Of a stretch of DNA of 52,205 nucleotides, positions 1-8,503 are shown one piece after another; position 1 is the stretch's first letter, and every line of letters starts with the position of its first letter. The notes beneath the pieces are model-generated. The model was not told the origin of the DNA. It saw nothing but the letters and a program-made list of their open reading frames with translations, and made no database searches. Made by a program: the position numbers and the translations under genes. The DNA lies in contig NZ_BCRO01000066.1 in the NCBI RefSeq assembly GCF_001552635.1, positions 1-52,205 of the forward strand, written 5' to 3'. Source of the DNA: Actinomadura hibisca NBRC 15177 (GTDB lineage Bacteria; Actinomycetota; Actinomycetes; Streptosporangiales; Streptosporangiaceae).

Positions 1-34
1 GCCAGGCGAGCGGCCCTGGGCCGGGGCTTCAAAA

Positions 35-1015
35 CTAAGGAGCCAGCATGTCGGCGGTGAGATTGGCCTCGGTGCCGGGCACGCCCTGGTCCTGGGCGCG
101 CTTGTCGGCCATCGCCAGCAGACGCCTTATACGGCCCGCGATCGCGTCCTTGGTCAGCGGCGGGTCGGCGAGCTGGCCCAGCTCCTCCAGCGACGCCTGC
201 TTGTGCTCCAGCCGCAACCGCCCGGCGTTGACCAGGTGGTCGGGGGCCTCGTCGCCGAGGATCTCCAGCGCGCGCGCCACCCGGGCCCCGGCGGCGACCG
301 CCGCGCGGGCCGAGCGGCGCAGGTTGGCGTCGTCGAAGTTGGCCAGCCGGTTGGCGGTGGCGCGCACCTCGCGGCGCATCCGCCGCTCCTCCCAGGCCAG
401 CACGCTGTCGTGCGCGCCGAGCCGGGTCAGCAGCGCGCTGATCGCGTCGCCGTCGCGCACCACGACCCGGTCCACCCCGCGCACCTCGCGCGCCTTGGCG
501 TGGATCTTCAGCCGGCGGGCCGCGCCGACCAGCGCCAGCGCCGCCTCCGGCCCCGGGCAGGTGACCTCCAGCGACATCGACCGGCCCGGCTCGGTGAGCG
601 AGCCGTGCGCCAGGAACGCGCCGCGCCAGGCCGACTCGGCGTCGCAGGCCGCCCCCGCGACCACGTGCCGGGGTAGGCCCCGCACCGGCCGCCCGTTGTT
701 GTCGATCAATCCGGTCTGCCGGGCCAGCGACTCCCCGTCGCGGAACACCCGCACCACGTAGCGGTTGCCCTTGCGCAACCCGCTGGGCGCCAGCACCACC
801 ACGTCGGAGGTGTGCCCGAACACCTCGGCGATGTCCTTGCGCAACCGCCGCGCGGCGGCCCCGGTGTCGATCTCCGCCTCGATCACGATGCGCCCGCTGA
901 CCAGGTGCAGCCCCCCGGCGAACCGCAGCAGCGTGGAGACCTCGGCCTTGCGGCAGCACGGCTTGAGCACCGTGAGCCGGCTCAGCTCGTCCTTCACCAC
1001 ACCGGTCATCGCCAT
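35..1015 (-). CDS. whiA: Sporulation/cell-division regulator WhiA
   Basis: WhiA is a DNA-binding regulator that in streptomycetes works with WhiB to control sporulation septation. The 326-residue product has the usual length and the typical N-terminus (MAMTGVVKDELSRL). It has a LAGLIDADG-like N-terminal part and a C-terminal helix-turn-helix region (LEELGQLADPPLTKDAIAGR). The ATG at 1015 is preceded by GGAGGG seven bases upstream, which supports this start over the ATG two codons later. It is the last gene of the classic uvrC-rapZ-yvcK-whiA operon, 60 bases after yvcK. Recognition is secure; its target genes cannot be inferred from this window. Confidence 0.96.
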   Translation of the reverse strand: MAMTGVVKDELSRLTVLKPCCRKAEVSTLLRFAGGLHLVSGRIVIEAEIDTGAAARRLRKDIAEVFGHTSDVVVLAPSGLRKGNRYVVRVFRDGESLARQTGLIDNNGRPVRGLPRHVVAGAACDAESAWRGAFLAHGSLTEPGRSMSLEVTCPGPEAALALVGAARRLKIHAKAREVRGVDRVVVRDGDAISALLTRLGAHDSVLAWEERRMRREVRATANRLANFDDANLRRSARAAVAAGARVARALEILGDEAPDHLVNAGRLRLEHKQASLEELGQLADPPLTKDAIAGRIRRLLAMADKRAQDQGVPGTEANLTADMLAP

Positions 1016-1075
1016 ATACGAACCCTCCCCCTATCGGACTTCCAGCAGTGTGGCCGATCCCGGCCGCGGCCGACG

Positions 1076-2122
1076 TCAGTCGGCGAATATCTGTACGAAG
1101 GCTTGGGCCAGCAGGGCGGGATCATGACGCGGGGAGCCGTCGGGGGCGGCGACCTCGGCCAGCACCAGCCGCCCGCCGAGCGCCTTGACGGCGCGGTCCA
1201 GCGCGGCGGGGTCGTCCACCACGCCCCGGTCGGCCAGCACCACGTCCACGCGCAGGTCGGGCGCGTGCGCCTGGAGCACCTCCAGATGGGTCTGCGGCGA
1301 GAAGTCGTCGGTCTCGCCGGGCTGCGGGACCAGGTTGAGCGCGACCACGCGGCGCGCCCGGGTCGCGGTCAGCGCGCGGGCCAGCTCGGGCACCTTCAGG
1401 TGCGGCAGCACGCTGGTGAACCAGGAGCCGGGGCCGAACACCACCCAGTCGGCGTCGTCGACGGCGGCCAGCGCCTCGGGGCAGGCCGGGGGGTCGGTGG
1501 GCACCAGCGAGACGCCCAATACGGCGCCGGGCGTGCGGGCGCACTCGACCTGGCCCTTGACCTGCACGACCGCGTCGGGGCGGGCAGGGTCGGCGCCGCG
1601 CACCTGCGCGACGATGTCCATCGGGACCGACGCCATCGGCAACACCCGGCCGTGCGCGCCCAGCAGGCGGCCGACCCAGTCGAGCCCGGCGACGGTGGAT
1701 CCGGCGGCCTGCCCGGACTCGCCGCCGAGCAGCTCCCACAGCGCGACGATCAGCAGGTTGCCGACGGCGTGGTCGCGCAGGTCGCCCTGGCTGCGGAAGC
1801 GGTGCTGGACGACGTCGCGCCAGGTCTGGCCCCACTCGTCGTCGCCGCACAGCGCGGCCAGCGCCATGCGCAGGTCGCCGGGCGGCAGCACGCCGAGCTC
1901 GCGGCGCAGCCGCCCGCTGGAGCCGCCGTCGTCGGCGACGGTGACGACCGCGGTCAGGCGGTCGGTGACCCGGCGCAGCGCCGACAGGGAGGCGTACAGG
2001 CCGTGGCCCCCGCCGAGCGCGACGACCTTGGGGCCGGGGGGCTTCACCGTGCGGTCGCTTCCTTCGTCCGGGACCCGGGGCGGAAGGCCCGCCGCCGGGT
2101 CGTCATTCGCGGCCGAGGTCAC
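1076..2122 (-). CDS. yvcK: YvcK/CofD-like gluconeogenesis factor
   Basis: This protein has the CofD-like Rossmann fold, binds UDP-sugars in characterised homologues, and affects carbon metabolism and cell-wall homeostasis. Visible hallmarks are KVVALGGGHGLYASLSALRR near the N-terminus, VADDGGSSGRLRRELGVLPPGDLR, and FGPGSWFTSVLPHL. I chose the GTG at 2122, which overlaps the end of rapZ by 20 bases and implies translational coupling. A second GTG at 2047 lies behind GAAGGAAG and would remove 25 residues, so the start is uncertain. Gene order with rapZ and whiA matches other actinobacteria. Confidence 0.93.
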   Translation of the reverse strand: MTSAANDDPAAGLPPRVPDEGSDRTVKPPGPKVVALGGGHGLYASLSALRRVTDRLTAVVTVADDGGSSGRLRRELGVLPPGDLRMALAALCGDDEWGQTWRDVVQHRFRSQGDLRDHAVGNLLIVALWELLGGESGQAAGSTVAGLDWVGRLLGAHGRVLPMASVPMDIVAQVRGADPARPDAVVQVKGQVECARTPGAVLGVSLVPTDPPACPEALAAVDDADWVVFGPGSWFTSVLPHLKVPELARALTATRARRVVALNLVPQPGETDDFSPQTHLEVLQAHAPDLRVDVVLADRGVVDDPAALDRAVKALGGRLVLAEVAAPDGSPRHDPALLAQAFVQIFAD

Positions 2123-2981
2123 GGTGGGCGACCTGGACCTCGATGCCCTCGTCCCGCAGCCGGGCGGCGATCTGCTCCGCCATGGCCACACTACGGTGTT
2201 TGCCGCCGGTACAGCCGACGGCGAGGGTCACGTAGTGCTTGCCCTCGCGCTCGTAGCCGTCGGCCAGCAGGCGCAGCACCTCGGTGTAGGCGTCCAGGAA
2301 CTCCTTGGCGCCGCGCTGGCCGAGGACGTAGTCGCGCACGTCGGCGTCGCGGCCGGTCTTGGGCCGCAGCTCGGGCACCCAGTGCGGGTTGGGCAGGAAG
2401 CGGCAGTCGACCACCAGGTCGGCGTCCACCGGCAGGCCGTACTTGTAGCCGAAGGAGACCACGGTGGCGCGCAGGCTGGACTCGCCGGTGTCGGTGCCGA
2501 AGAAGCCGACGATCTTGGCTCGCAGCTCGTGCACGTTCAGCCCGCTGGTGTCGATCACGAGGTCGGCCTCGGCTCGCACCTCGCGCACCAGGTCGCGCTC
2601 GCGGGCGATGCCGTCCACCAGGCGGCCGTCGCCCTGGAGCGGGTGCGGGCGGCGCACGCTCTCGAAGCGGCGCACCAGGTCGGCGTCGCCGGCCTCCAGG
2701 AACACCACGCGCGGGTGCACCCCGCGCGCCTCCAGCTCGGCGATGGAGGTGTGCAGGTCCTCGGTGAAGGCGCGGCTGCGCACGTCCACCACGACCGCGA
2801 TGCGCGGCACGGCGTCCTTCACCCGGCCGCCGAGGTCGGCCATGGTGGCCAGCAGGCCGGGCGGCAGGTTGTCCACCACGAACCAGTCCAGGTCCTCCAG
2901 CGCCTTGGCGGCGGTGCTGCGCCCGGCGCCGGACATGCCGGTGACGATCACTATGTCCGGGACGCGCGTCTCGGTGGTCAT
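2103..2981 (-). CDS. rapZ: RNase adapter / nucleotide-binding protein RapZ
   Basis: This is a P-loop protein of 292 residues. Walker A is GMSGAGRS at residues 15-22, and the C-terminal half has the family signature SFGYKYGLPVDADLVVDCRF and the segment CTGGKHRSVAMAEQIA. In enterobacteria RapZ guides RNase E to the small RNA GlmZ and senses glucosamine-6-phosphate; the actinobacterial role is less clear. The ATG overlaps the uvrC stop as ATGA, so the two are translationally coupled. Its own stop lies inside the start region of yvcK. Confidence 0.95.
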   Translation of the reverse strand: MTTETRVPDIVIVTGMSGAGRSTAAKALEDLDWFVVDNLPPGLLATMADLGGRVKDAVPRIAVVVDVRSRAFTEDLHTSIAELEARGVHPRVVFLEAGDADLVRRFESVRRPHPLQGDGRLVDGIARERDLVREVRAEADLVIDTSGLNVHELRAKIVGFFGTDTGESSLRATVVSFGYKYGLPVDADLVVDCRFLPNPHWVPELRPKTGRDADVRDYVLGQRGAKEFLDAYTEVLRLLADGYEREGKHYVTLAVGCTGGKHRSVAMAEQIAARLRDEGIEVQVAHRDLGRE

Positions 2982-5002
2982 GGTCGTTCTCCCCCGTCGT
3001 CGTTGGCCGCGCCCGTGTCAGAGATCGTTTCCGGGGCCGTTCCCGTTTCCGGCGTCGTTTCCGGGGGCGCGGCCGGGACCGTGCCGCCGTGCAGGGCGGC
3101 GGCGATCTGCTCGGCGCTGCGCAGGCCCAGGCCCGGTACCTCGGCGATCTGCTCGGGCGTCGCTTCCTTCAACCGCTTGAGCGAGCCGAAATGTTTCAGC
3201 AGCGCGGCGCGGCGCGCCGGGCCGAGGCCCGGGACGCCGTCCAGCTCGCTTTCGATCATGGCCTTGGAGCGGCGCTGCCGGTGGTAGGAGATCGCGAACC
3301 GGTGCGCCTCGTCGCGGACCCGCTGGACCAGGTACATGCCCTCGCTGTTGCGCGGCAGGATCACCGGGTCGTCGTCGCCGGGCAGCCACAACTCCTCCAG
3401 CCGCTTGGCGATGCCGCAGACCGCGATGTCGTCGATGCCGAGCTCGTCCAGGGCGCGCTGGGCGGCGGCGACCTGCGGCGGGCCGCCGTCGACGATCACC
3501 AGGTTGGGCGGGTAGGCGAAGCGGCGCGGGCGGCCGGTCTCGGGGTCGATCGGCTGGTGGCCGGCCGGCTCCTCCTCGGCGTCGCCGAGCGCCAGCTCCC
3601 CCGCCTTCTCGCTCTCGGCGAGGTACCGCCGGAACCGCCGCGTGATCACCTCGTGGATGGAGCGCACGTCGTCCTGGCCCTCCACCGCCTTGATGGAGAA
3701 GCGCCGGTACTCGCTCTTGCGGACCAGGCCGTCCTCGAACACCACCATGGAGGCGACGACGTTGGTGCCCTGGAGGTTGGACACGTCGTAGCACTCGATG
3801 CGCAGCGGGGCCTCGTCCAGCTCCAGCGCCTCCTGAAGCTCGCGCAGCGCGAGGCTGCGGGTGGTGAGGTCGCTGGCGCGGCGCGTCTTGTGCTGCTTGA
3901 GGGACTCGTGGGCATTGCGGGCGACGGTCTCCAGCAGCGAGCGTTTGTCGCCGCGCTGGGGCACCCGCAGCCGCACCGGCCCGCCGCGCCGCTCGGCCAG
4001 CAGCTCGCTCATCGCCTCGGCGTCCGGCGGCAGCTCGGGCACCAGGACCTCGCGCGGCACCGCGTCGGACTCGCCGTAGATCTGGAGCAGGAAGGTCTCG
4101 ACCAGGTCGGGGGTGGTGACGGCCTCGACCTTGTCGACCACCCAGCCGCGCTGGCCGCGGATGCGGCCGCCGCGCACGTAGAAGACCTGGACGGCCGCCT
4201 CCAGCTCGTCCTCGGCGAAGGCGACCACGTCGCAGTCGATGGTGTCGGAGAAGACGACCGCCTGCTTCTCCAGGGCGGCCTCAAGGGCGCGGACGTCGTC
4301 GCGCAGCCGCGCGGCCCGTTCGTACTCCTGGGAGACGGCGGCCTCGCGCATGTCGCGTTCGAGGCGCTTGATGAAGCGGCCGGTGTCGCCCGCCATGAAG
4401 GCGCAGAAGTCCTCGGCCAGCAGCCGGTGCTCGGCCGGGCTGACGTTGCCCACGCACGGCGCGGAGCACTTGTCGATGTAGCCGAGCAGGCAGGGCCGGT
4501 CGAGCTGGTGCTGGCGCTTGAAGACCCCGGCGCTGCACGTGCGGACCGGGAAGACCCGCAGGAGCTGGTCGACGGTCTCGCGGATGGCCCAGGCGTGGGA
4601 GTAGGGGCCGAAGTAGCGCACGCCCTTGCGCTTGGCGCCGCGCATGACCAGCACCCTCGGGAACTCCTCGTTCAGGGTGACGGCGAGGTAGGGATAGGAC
4701 TTGTCGTCGCGGTACTTGACGTTGAAGCGCGGGTCGAACTCCTTGATCCAGGAGTATTCGAGCTGGAGCGCCTCCACCTCGGTGCCCACGACCGTCCAGT
4801 CGACGCGGGCGGCGGTGCGCACCATGGTCTGGGTGCGCGGGTGCAGCCCGGCGAAGTCGGCGAAGTAGGAGTTCAGCCGCGAGCGCAGGTTCTTGGCCTT
4901 GCCCACGTAGATGACCCGGCCGTGCTCGTCGCGGAAGCGGTACACCCCTGGCGATTCTGGGATGGACCCCGGTGCGGGTCGGTAGGTCGCCGGATCTGCC
5001 AC
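2978..5002 (-). CDS. uvrC: Excinuclease ABC subunit UvrC
   Basis: UvrC makes both incisions in nucleotide excision repair. The 674-residue product contains a GIY-YIG nuclease domain at residues 16-95 (GVYRF then VIYVGKAKNLRSR), a UVR motif around 213-245 (EYERAARLRDDVRALE), an RNase H-like nuclease half (YDVSNLQGTNVVASMVVFEDG), and a C-terminal helix-hairpin-helix pair near 590-645 (VPGLGPARRAALLKHFGS). It heads the operon with rapZ, yvcK and whiA. uvrA lies about 3.5 kb away on the same strand but in a separate transcription unit. A short Pro/Thr/Glu-rich tail after the HhH domain is an ordinary extension. Confidence 0.97.
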   Translation of the reverse strand: MADPATYRPAPGSIPESPGVYRFRDEHGRVIYVGKAKNLRSRLNSYFADFAGLHPRTQTMVRTAARVDWTVVGTEVEALQLEYSWIKEFDPRFNVKYRDDKSYPYLAVTLNEEFPRVLVMRGAKRKGVRYFGPYSHAWAIRETVDQLLRVFPVRTCSAGVFKRQHQLDRPCLLGYIDKCSAPCVGNVSPAEHRLLAEDFCAFMAGDTGRFIKRLERDMREAAVSQEYERAARLRDDVRALEAALEKQAVVFSDTIDCDVVAFAEDELEAAVQVFYVRGGRIRGQRGWVVDKVEAVTTPDLVETFLLQIYGESDAVPREVLVPELPPDAEAMSELLAERRGGPVRLRVPQRGDKRSLLETVARNAHESLKQHKTRRASDLTTRSLALRELQEALELDEAPLRIECYDVSNLQGTNVVASMVVFEDGLVRKSEYRRFSIKAVEGQDDVRSIHEVITRRFRRYLAESEKAGELALGDAEEEPAGHQPIDPETGRPRRFAYPPNLVIVDGGPPQVAAAQRALDELGIDDIAVCGIAKRLEELWLPGDDDPVILPRNSEGMYLVQRVRDEAHRFAISYHRQRRSKAMIESELDGVPGLGPARRAALLKHFGSLKRLKEATPEQIAEVPGLGLRSAEQIAAALHGGTVPAAPPETTPETGTAPETISDTGAANDDGGERP

Positions 5003-5197
5003 GTCAGCAAGGGTAGTGGGCGGGACCGACAGAACGCGCGCCGCGGGTCCCCGACGTGGGGCGCGCTGCGCGGGCGGGTGGGGCCGCCGGGACGGGAGTG
5101 ACGTGGATCTCGTTCCAAGCCTGCGCCAACGGAAAGGGGTGAATAGCTAGATATTCCACCAAAACACCTATCCCCTATCCGAGGAGGTCATCGCCGC

Positions 5198-6358
5198 GTG
5201 TCCGCGTTCTGGGCCTGGATCGTGTTCGCGATCGCCGTCGCCGCGTCCGTGATCGTTGTGGAGGCGGCCCGCCGCGTGCTGGCGGGCCGGATGTCGCGGC
5301 GCTGGCCGCCGGTCGGCGCCGCCGCCCGCGCGGTCGCCGCGCCCGCCTTCACCTTCGCCGCCGTGGTGAGCGTCAGCAGCGCCCTGCCTTACCAGTACCT
5401 GCCCGACGCGCTGGACGGCCCGGTGCACCGCGCGTTGCGGATCGCGGTGATCGGCGCGACCACGTGGCTGGTGCTGCGCATCTCCTACGCGCTGACCGAC
5501 CCGGCGCTGAACCGGCTGACCCGCGTGGAGGGCGACCGCAACCGCCGGGCCCGCCGGGCGCGCACCCAGATGTTGCTGGTGCGCCGGATCACCGCCGCGG
5601 TGATCGTGATGCTGGCGGTGGGCGCGGCGCTGTTCACCTTCCCGCAGGTGCGGGCGCTGGGCGCGGGGCTGCTGGCCTCGGCGGGCGTGGCCGGCCTGGT
5701 GGTCGGCATCGCCGCCCGGCCCGCGCTGGGCAACCTGTTCGCCGGGCTGCAGCTCGCGTTCAGCGACGCGCTGCGGCTGGACGACGTGGTCGTGGTGGAG
5801 GGCCAGTGGGGCCGGGTCGAGGAGCTGACCCTGTCGTACGTGGTGGTGCACCTGTGGGACGACCGGCGCCTGATCCTGCCGGTGTCCTACTTCACCGAGC
5901 GGCCGTTCGAGAACTGGACGCGGCACACCAGCCGGGTGATCGGCGCGGTGGTGTTCCACGTGGACTGGGCGGTGCCGGTGGAGGAACTGCGCACCGAGCT
6001 GTACTCGATGCTCGGGGAGCACCCGCTGTGGGACCACCGCGACTGGGTGCTCCAGGTGACCGACGTGCTGCCCAACGGACTGGTCCAGCTGCGGGCGCTG
6101 ATGAGCGCGGCGGACTCGGCGAGCGCCTGGGACCTGCGCTGCGACGTGCGCGAGCACATGGTGCGCTACCTGCGCGAGCACCATCCGGACGCGCTGCCGC
6201 GGTTCCGGGCGGAGATCCCCGAGAACGGCGGCCTGGAGAAGGCCGACGCCGACGGCGCTGTCGACGGCACCGCCGACAGCGCCGCCGACCGGGCCGGGCG
6301 GGCCCCCGGCCAGGAGCCGGTGGCCAGCGGGTCCGGCACGGTCGGGCGGGACCGGTAG
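5198..6358 (+). CDS. Mechanosensitive channel, MscS family
   Basis: The 386-residue membrane protein has predicted helices around residues 3-25, 45-62, 80-100 and 130-148. The pore-lining helix (AGLLASAGVAGLVVGIAARP) follows, then the MscS beta-domain hallmark ALGNLFAGLQLAFSDALRLDD and a VVEGQWGRVEEL segment. Such channels release osmolytes on hypo-osmotic shock. The GTG start at 5198 sits ten bases after GAGGAGG. The C-terminal 50 residues are a low-complexity Asp/Ala/Gly tail. It is divergent from uvrC and convergent with the Rieske genes. There are fewer transmembrane segments than in large MscK-type channels, and gating properties cannot be read from sequence. Confidence 0.92.
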   Translation: MSAFWAWIVFAIAVAASVIVVEAARRVLAGRMSRRWPPVGAAARAVAAPAFTFAAVVSVSSALPYQYLPDALDGPVHRALRIAVIGATTWLVLRISYALTDPALNRLTRVEGDRNRRARRARTQMLLVRRITAAVIVMLAVGAALFTFPQVRALGAGLLASAGVAGLVVGIAARPALGNLFAGLQLAFSDALRLDDVVVVEGQWGRVEELTLSYVVVHLWDDRRLILPVSYFTERPFENWTRHTSRVIGAVVFHVDWAVPVEELRTELYSMLGEHPLWDHRDWVLQVTDVLPNGLVQLRALMSAADSASAWDLRCDVREHMVRYLREHHPDALPRFRAEIPENGGLEKADADGAVDGTADSAADRAGRAPGQEPVASGSGTVGRDR

Positions 6359-6359
6359 C

Positions 6360-6398
6360 GCCGTCCGGACGGCCCGCCCCGCCGCCCGGACGGCGGGC
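6360..6398. terminator. Bidirectional hairpin between convergent genes
   Basis: Between the MscS stop and the Rieske stop lie a 14-base perfect palindrome (GCCGTCCGGACGGC, 6360-6373) and an overlapping 7-bp stem, GCCCGCC (6372-6378) with GGCGGGC (6392-6398). There is no U-tract. The position between convergent genes and the stem strength suggest a bidirectional terminator (inference). Confidence 0.55.
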
Positions 6399-6403
6399 TC
6401 CGG

Positions 6404-6907
6404 TCAGGCCAGCATGATCTGGTCGCCCTGGACGGTGGCGGTGCGCGGCTCCAGGGGCGTCTCGGCGGGCCCGTTCGCCACCGAACCGTCAGTGATCTTG
6501 AACTTGCTGCCGTGGCAGGGGCAGTTGATCGTGCCGCCCGACACGTCGCCGACCGGGCAGCGCCGGTGCGTGCACAGCGCCGAGAACGCCTTGAACTCGC
6601 CCTGGGCGGGCTGGGTGACCACGACCTTCTCGTCCTTGAAGACCTTGCCGCCGCCGACCGGGATGTCCCCGGTCTTGGCGATGGCCTTGCCGCCGCCCCC
6701 GCCCTGGTCGCCGCCGCCGGTGGGCGACGGGTCGCCCCCGGCGTCACCGCCGCCGTCGCCGCCGCCCGCGTCGTCGGACCCGCCGCAGGCCGCCGCCAGC
6801 CCGGCGACCCCCGCGAGCCCGGCGCCGATGAGGAGCCCGCGCCGGGTCCTGCCGTCCGGCCCCGCCGCAGGCCCCGTCAACGCTTCCTCGACCGACTCCC
6901 GCGCCAT
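6404..6907 (-). CDS. Exported Rieske [2Fe-2S] lipoprotein (copy 1)
   Basis: The 167-residue protein has a Tat-like signal (RTRRGLLIGAGLAGVAGLAA) ending in a lipobox-type LAAAC. A long Gly/Asp-rich linker follows, about residues 45-75, then a Rieske domain with the cluster ligands CTHRRC and CPCHGS. It should be a membrane-anchored electron carrier outside the cytoplasm. It lies directly downstream of a second Rieske gene on the same strand, 89 bases apart, and the two share the IPVGGGK, KVVVTQP/KLVVTQP and CPCHGSKFKI blocks, so they look like a tandem duplication. No cytochrome b or oxygenase partner is encoded nearby. Confidence 0.9.
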   Translation of the reverse strand: MARESVEEALTGPAAGPDGRTRRGLLIGAGLAGVAGLAAACGGSDDAGGGDGGGDAGGDPSPTGGGDQGGGGGKAIAKTGDIPVGGGKVFKDEKVVVTQPAQGEFKAFSALCTHRRCPVGDVSGGTINCPCHGSKFKITDGSVANGPAETPLEPRTATVQGDQIMLA

Positions 6908-6996
6908 GTGATCGCCCTCCGTGTCCGTCGCGTGCGTGCCCTGTCACCGGGGAGTACGGACGGCGGCGCAGAATGGTTCAAAGTTGAATGTTCTTT

Positions 6997-7431
6997 TCAG
7001 ACGACGACGATGCCGTCGCCCTTCACCTGCACCCGGTATTCCAGCAGGCCGCGGTTGGCCGGGGACTGCGCCACCGACCCGTCGGCGATCTTGAACTTGC
7101 TGCCGTGGCAGGGGCAGTCGATGGTGCCGTTCGCCACCCGGTTGCACAGGCAGCCGGAGTGCGTGCAGGTCGCGCTGAACGCCTTGAAGGTGCCCTGGAC
7201 GGGCTGGGTGACCACCAGCTTGCTGTCGGCGTAGATCTTCCCGCCGCCGACCGGGACGTCGGCGACCTTGGCGATCTCCTTGCCGCGCAGGCTCTCGGCG
7301 GGCTGGGCCTGCCGCGCCTTGGGCCCGCACCCGGCCAGCGCGGCGGCCCCGACGGCCCCCGCCCCGCACAACACCGCGCGGCGGCCGACGCCGTCCCGCC
7401 CGGTCCCCCCGGAAGTCACATCGTCACTCAT
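6997..7431 (-). CDS. Exported Rieske [2Fe-2S] lipoprotein (copy 2)
   Basis: This Rieske protein has a Tat-like motif (GRRAVLCGAG), a lipobox (ALAGC) and the cluster motifs CTHSGC and CPCHGS. The first motif has an extra cysteine two residues later (CTHSGCLCN). It lacks the Gly/Asp linker of copy 1. I place the start at the ATG at 7431 (MSDDVTSG). Two further ATGs at 7440 and 7443 are in frame and AGGA lies about 12 bases before 7443, so the exact start is open. It likely heads a two-gene unit with copy 1. Confidence 0.88.
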   Translation of the reverse strand: MSDDVTSGGTGRDGVGRRAVLCGAGAVGAAALAGCGPKARQAQPAESLRGKEIAKVADVPVGGGKIYADSKLVVTQPVQGTFKAFSATCTHSGCLCNRVANGTIDCPCHGSKFKIADGSVAQSPANRGLLEYRVQVKGDGIVVV

Positions 7432-7480
7432 GACCACCATCATTCCGAAGGGTCCTGGCGGTCGCGCACCGCCCCTCCGG

Positions 7481-7619
7481 TCAGGTGCCCCTGGGTTCGG
7501 CCGCCGGGACGTCGAGCTTCACGACCTGCAACACCTGCTGATGGAGGCGGTCCATGGCAGTGTCGACGCTGCGGACGAAGCCAGTCTCCCTGCCAGGAGG
7601 GGGCCAGGGCCGTTCCAGG
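7481..7619 (-). other. Possible short ORF or gene remnant
   Basis: Between copy 2 of the Rieske gene and the SRPBCC gene, one reverse frame stays open from inside the SRPBCC end down to a TGA at 7481. It has GC-rich third positions and reads ..TGFVRSVDTAMDRLHQQ.. An ATG at 7555 would give a 24-residue peptide. There is no clear ribosome binding site, and the frame is +1 relative to the SRPBCC gene. It could be the decayed end of a longer protein or chance. I do not recognise it. Confidence 0.2.
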
Positions 7620-8072
7620 TCAGCCGTCGGCCCCCAGTTCGGCGCCCAGGGCGTCGAGCCAGCAGCCGGTGCCCTGCTCCCGCCAGGCCGGGTCCTCGGC
7701 GCCGTCGAGGTAGGCGGCCTGCTCGGTGAGCGTCAGGCGGGTGCCGCCGTCGTCGGCCGGGGACAGCTCCACCGTCGTCAGCGACACCGTCGCCAGGACG
7801 CCGTCCGCCGACAGGGTCGAGGTGTAGACGATGCGTTCGTCCGGGACGATGTCGCGGTACCAGGTCTCGAACGTCAGCGCCGGGCCGCCCTCCGGGCCGC
7901 CGCGGTTGACCTCCCGGCCGCCGACGCGGAAGTCCAACTCGTGGTCGCCGCCGTCGGCGAACCAGCGGGCCTTGGCCGCCGGGTCGGCCCAGGCGGCGAA
8001 CACCTTCGCGACCGGGGCGGCATAGGTGCGCTCCAGGGTGAAGGTCGTGTGCTTGACGTCGTGCTCGGTCAT
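7620..8072 (-). CDS. SRPBCC (AHSA1-like) domain protein
   Basis: This is a START-like ligand-binding protein of about 150 residues in the activator of Hsp90 ATPase homologue 1-like (AHSA1) family. Visible motifs are FTLERTYAAPVAKVFAAWAD, ARWFADGG and LTLTEQAAYLDG. It is translationally coupled to the upstream ArsR gene: the ArsR stop overlaps an ATG at 8075 as ATGA. The next ATG at 8072 is better spaced from GGGAG and is chosen here. ArsR plus SRPBCC pairs are common in actinobacteria, where the regulator controls the pair; the ligand is unknown. Confidence 0.88.
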   Translation of the reverse strand: MTEHDVKHTTFTLERTYAAPVAKVFAAWADPAAKARWFADGGDHELDFRVGGREVNRGGPEGGPALTFETWYRDIVPDERIVYTSTLSADGVLATVSLTTVELSPADDGGTRLTLTEQAAYLDGAEDPAWREQGTGCWLDALGAELGADG

Positions 8073-8413
8073 CATCGACTCCCTTGTTCGGGACCGTGCT
8101 CCAGGTCGTCGCCAAGCCGGTCCAGGCGGTGTTCCCGGGGGGTGCGCTGCCGGACGATCCACTCCTCGGCCGCCCGCAGCGCCGCCGGCTCGATCCGGCA
8201 GGTGCGAACGCGCCCGGCCTTCTCCGACCGGACCAGCCCGCACTCCTCCAGGACGCGCAGGTGCTGCATGACCGCCGGCAGCGACATCTCCAGCGGCCCG
8301 GCCAGCTCGCTGACCGAGGCGGGCCCGCCGACCAGGCGCTCCACCATCGCGCGGCGCGTCGGGTCGGCGAGGGCCTGGAAGACCCGGTCCAGCGAACCGG
8401 CATGGTTAGGCAT
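8072..8413 (-). CDS. ArsR/SmtB-family transcriptional regulator
   Basis: The 113-residue winged helix-turn-helix repressor has the typical ArsR pattern: FQALADPTRRAMVERLVGG, then the recognition helix region SLPAVMQHLRVLEECGLV, then the wing VRSEKAGRVRTCRI. No cysteine metal-binding motif of the ELCVCDL type is seen, so it is probably not a metal sensor but the kind that pairs with SRPBCC proteins. It is the first gene of the two-gene unit. Its promoter appears to give a leaderless transcript and overlaps repeated AAGT/ACTT half-sites, which suggests autoregulation (inference). Confidence 0.9.
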   Translation of the reverse strand: MPNHAGSLDRVFQALADPTRRAMVERLVGGPASVSELAGPLEMSLPAVMQHLRVLEECGLVRSEKAGRVRTCRIEPAALRAAEEWIVRQRTPREHRLDRLGDDLEHGPEQGSR

Positions 8414-8420
8414 GTACTTG

Positions 8421-8465
8421 AGTATTCGCTCGACCGTCCATGATAGTCAAGTGATTACTTAACTG
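8421..8465 (-). promoter_or_regulatory. arsR promoter, probably leaderless, with operator-like half-sites
   Basis: Read on the minus strand, TTGACT (8450-8445) and AATACT (8426-8421) are separated by 18 bases. Only seven bases separate the -10 element from the ATG at 8413 and there is no Shine-Dalgarno sequence, so transcription should begin at or next to the start codon. TTAAGT and ACTTGA, separated by four bases, overlap the -35 element. A TCAAGT lies just after the -10 element. These fit an ArsR dimer site. Confidence 0.6.
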
Positions 8466-8503
8466 TTTGGACGCACCTGTTCGGTAGCGGCTGAGGGAAC
8501 GCC

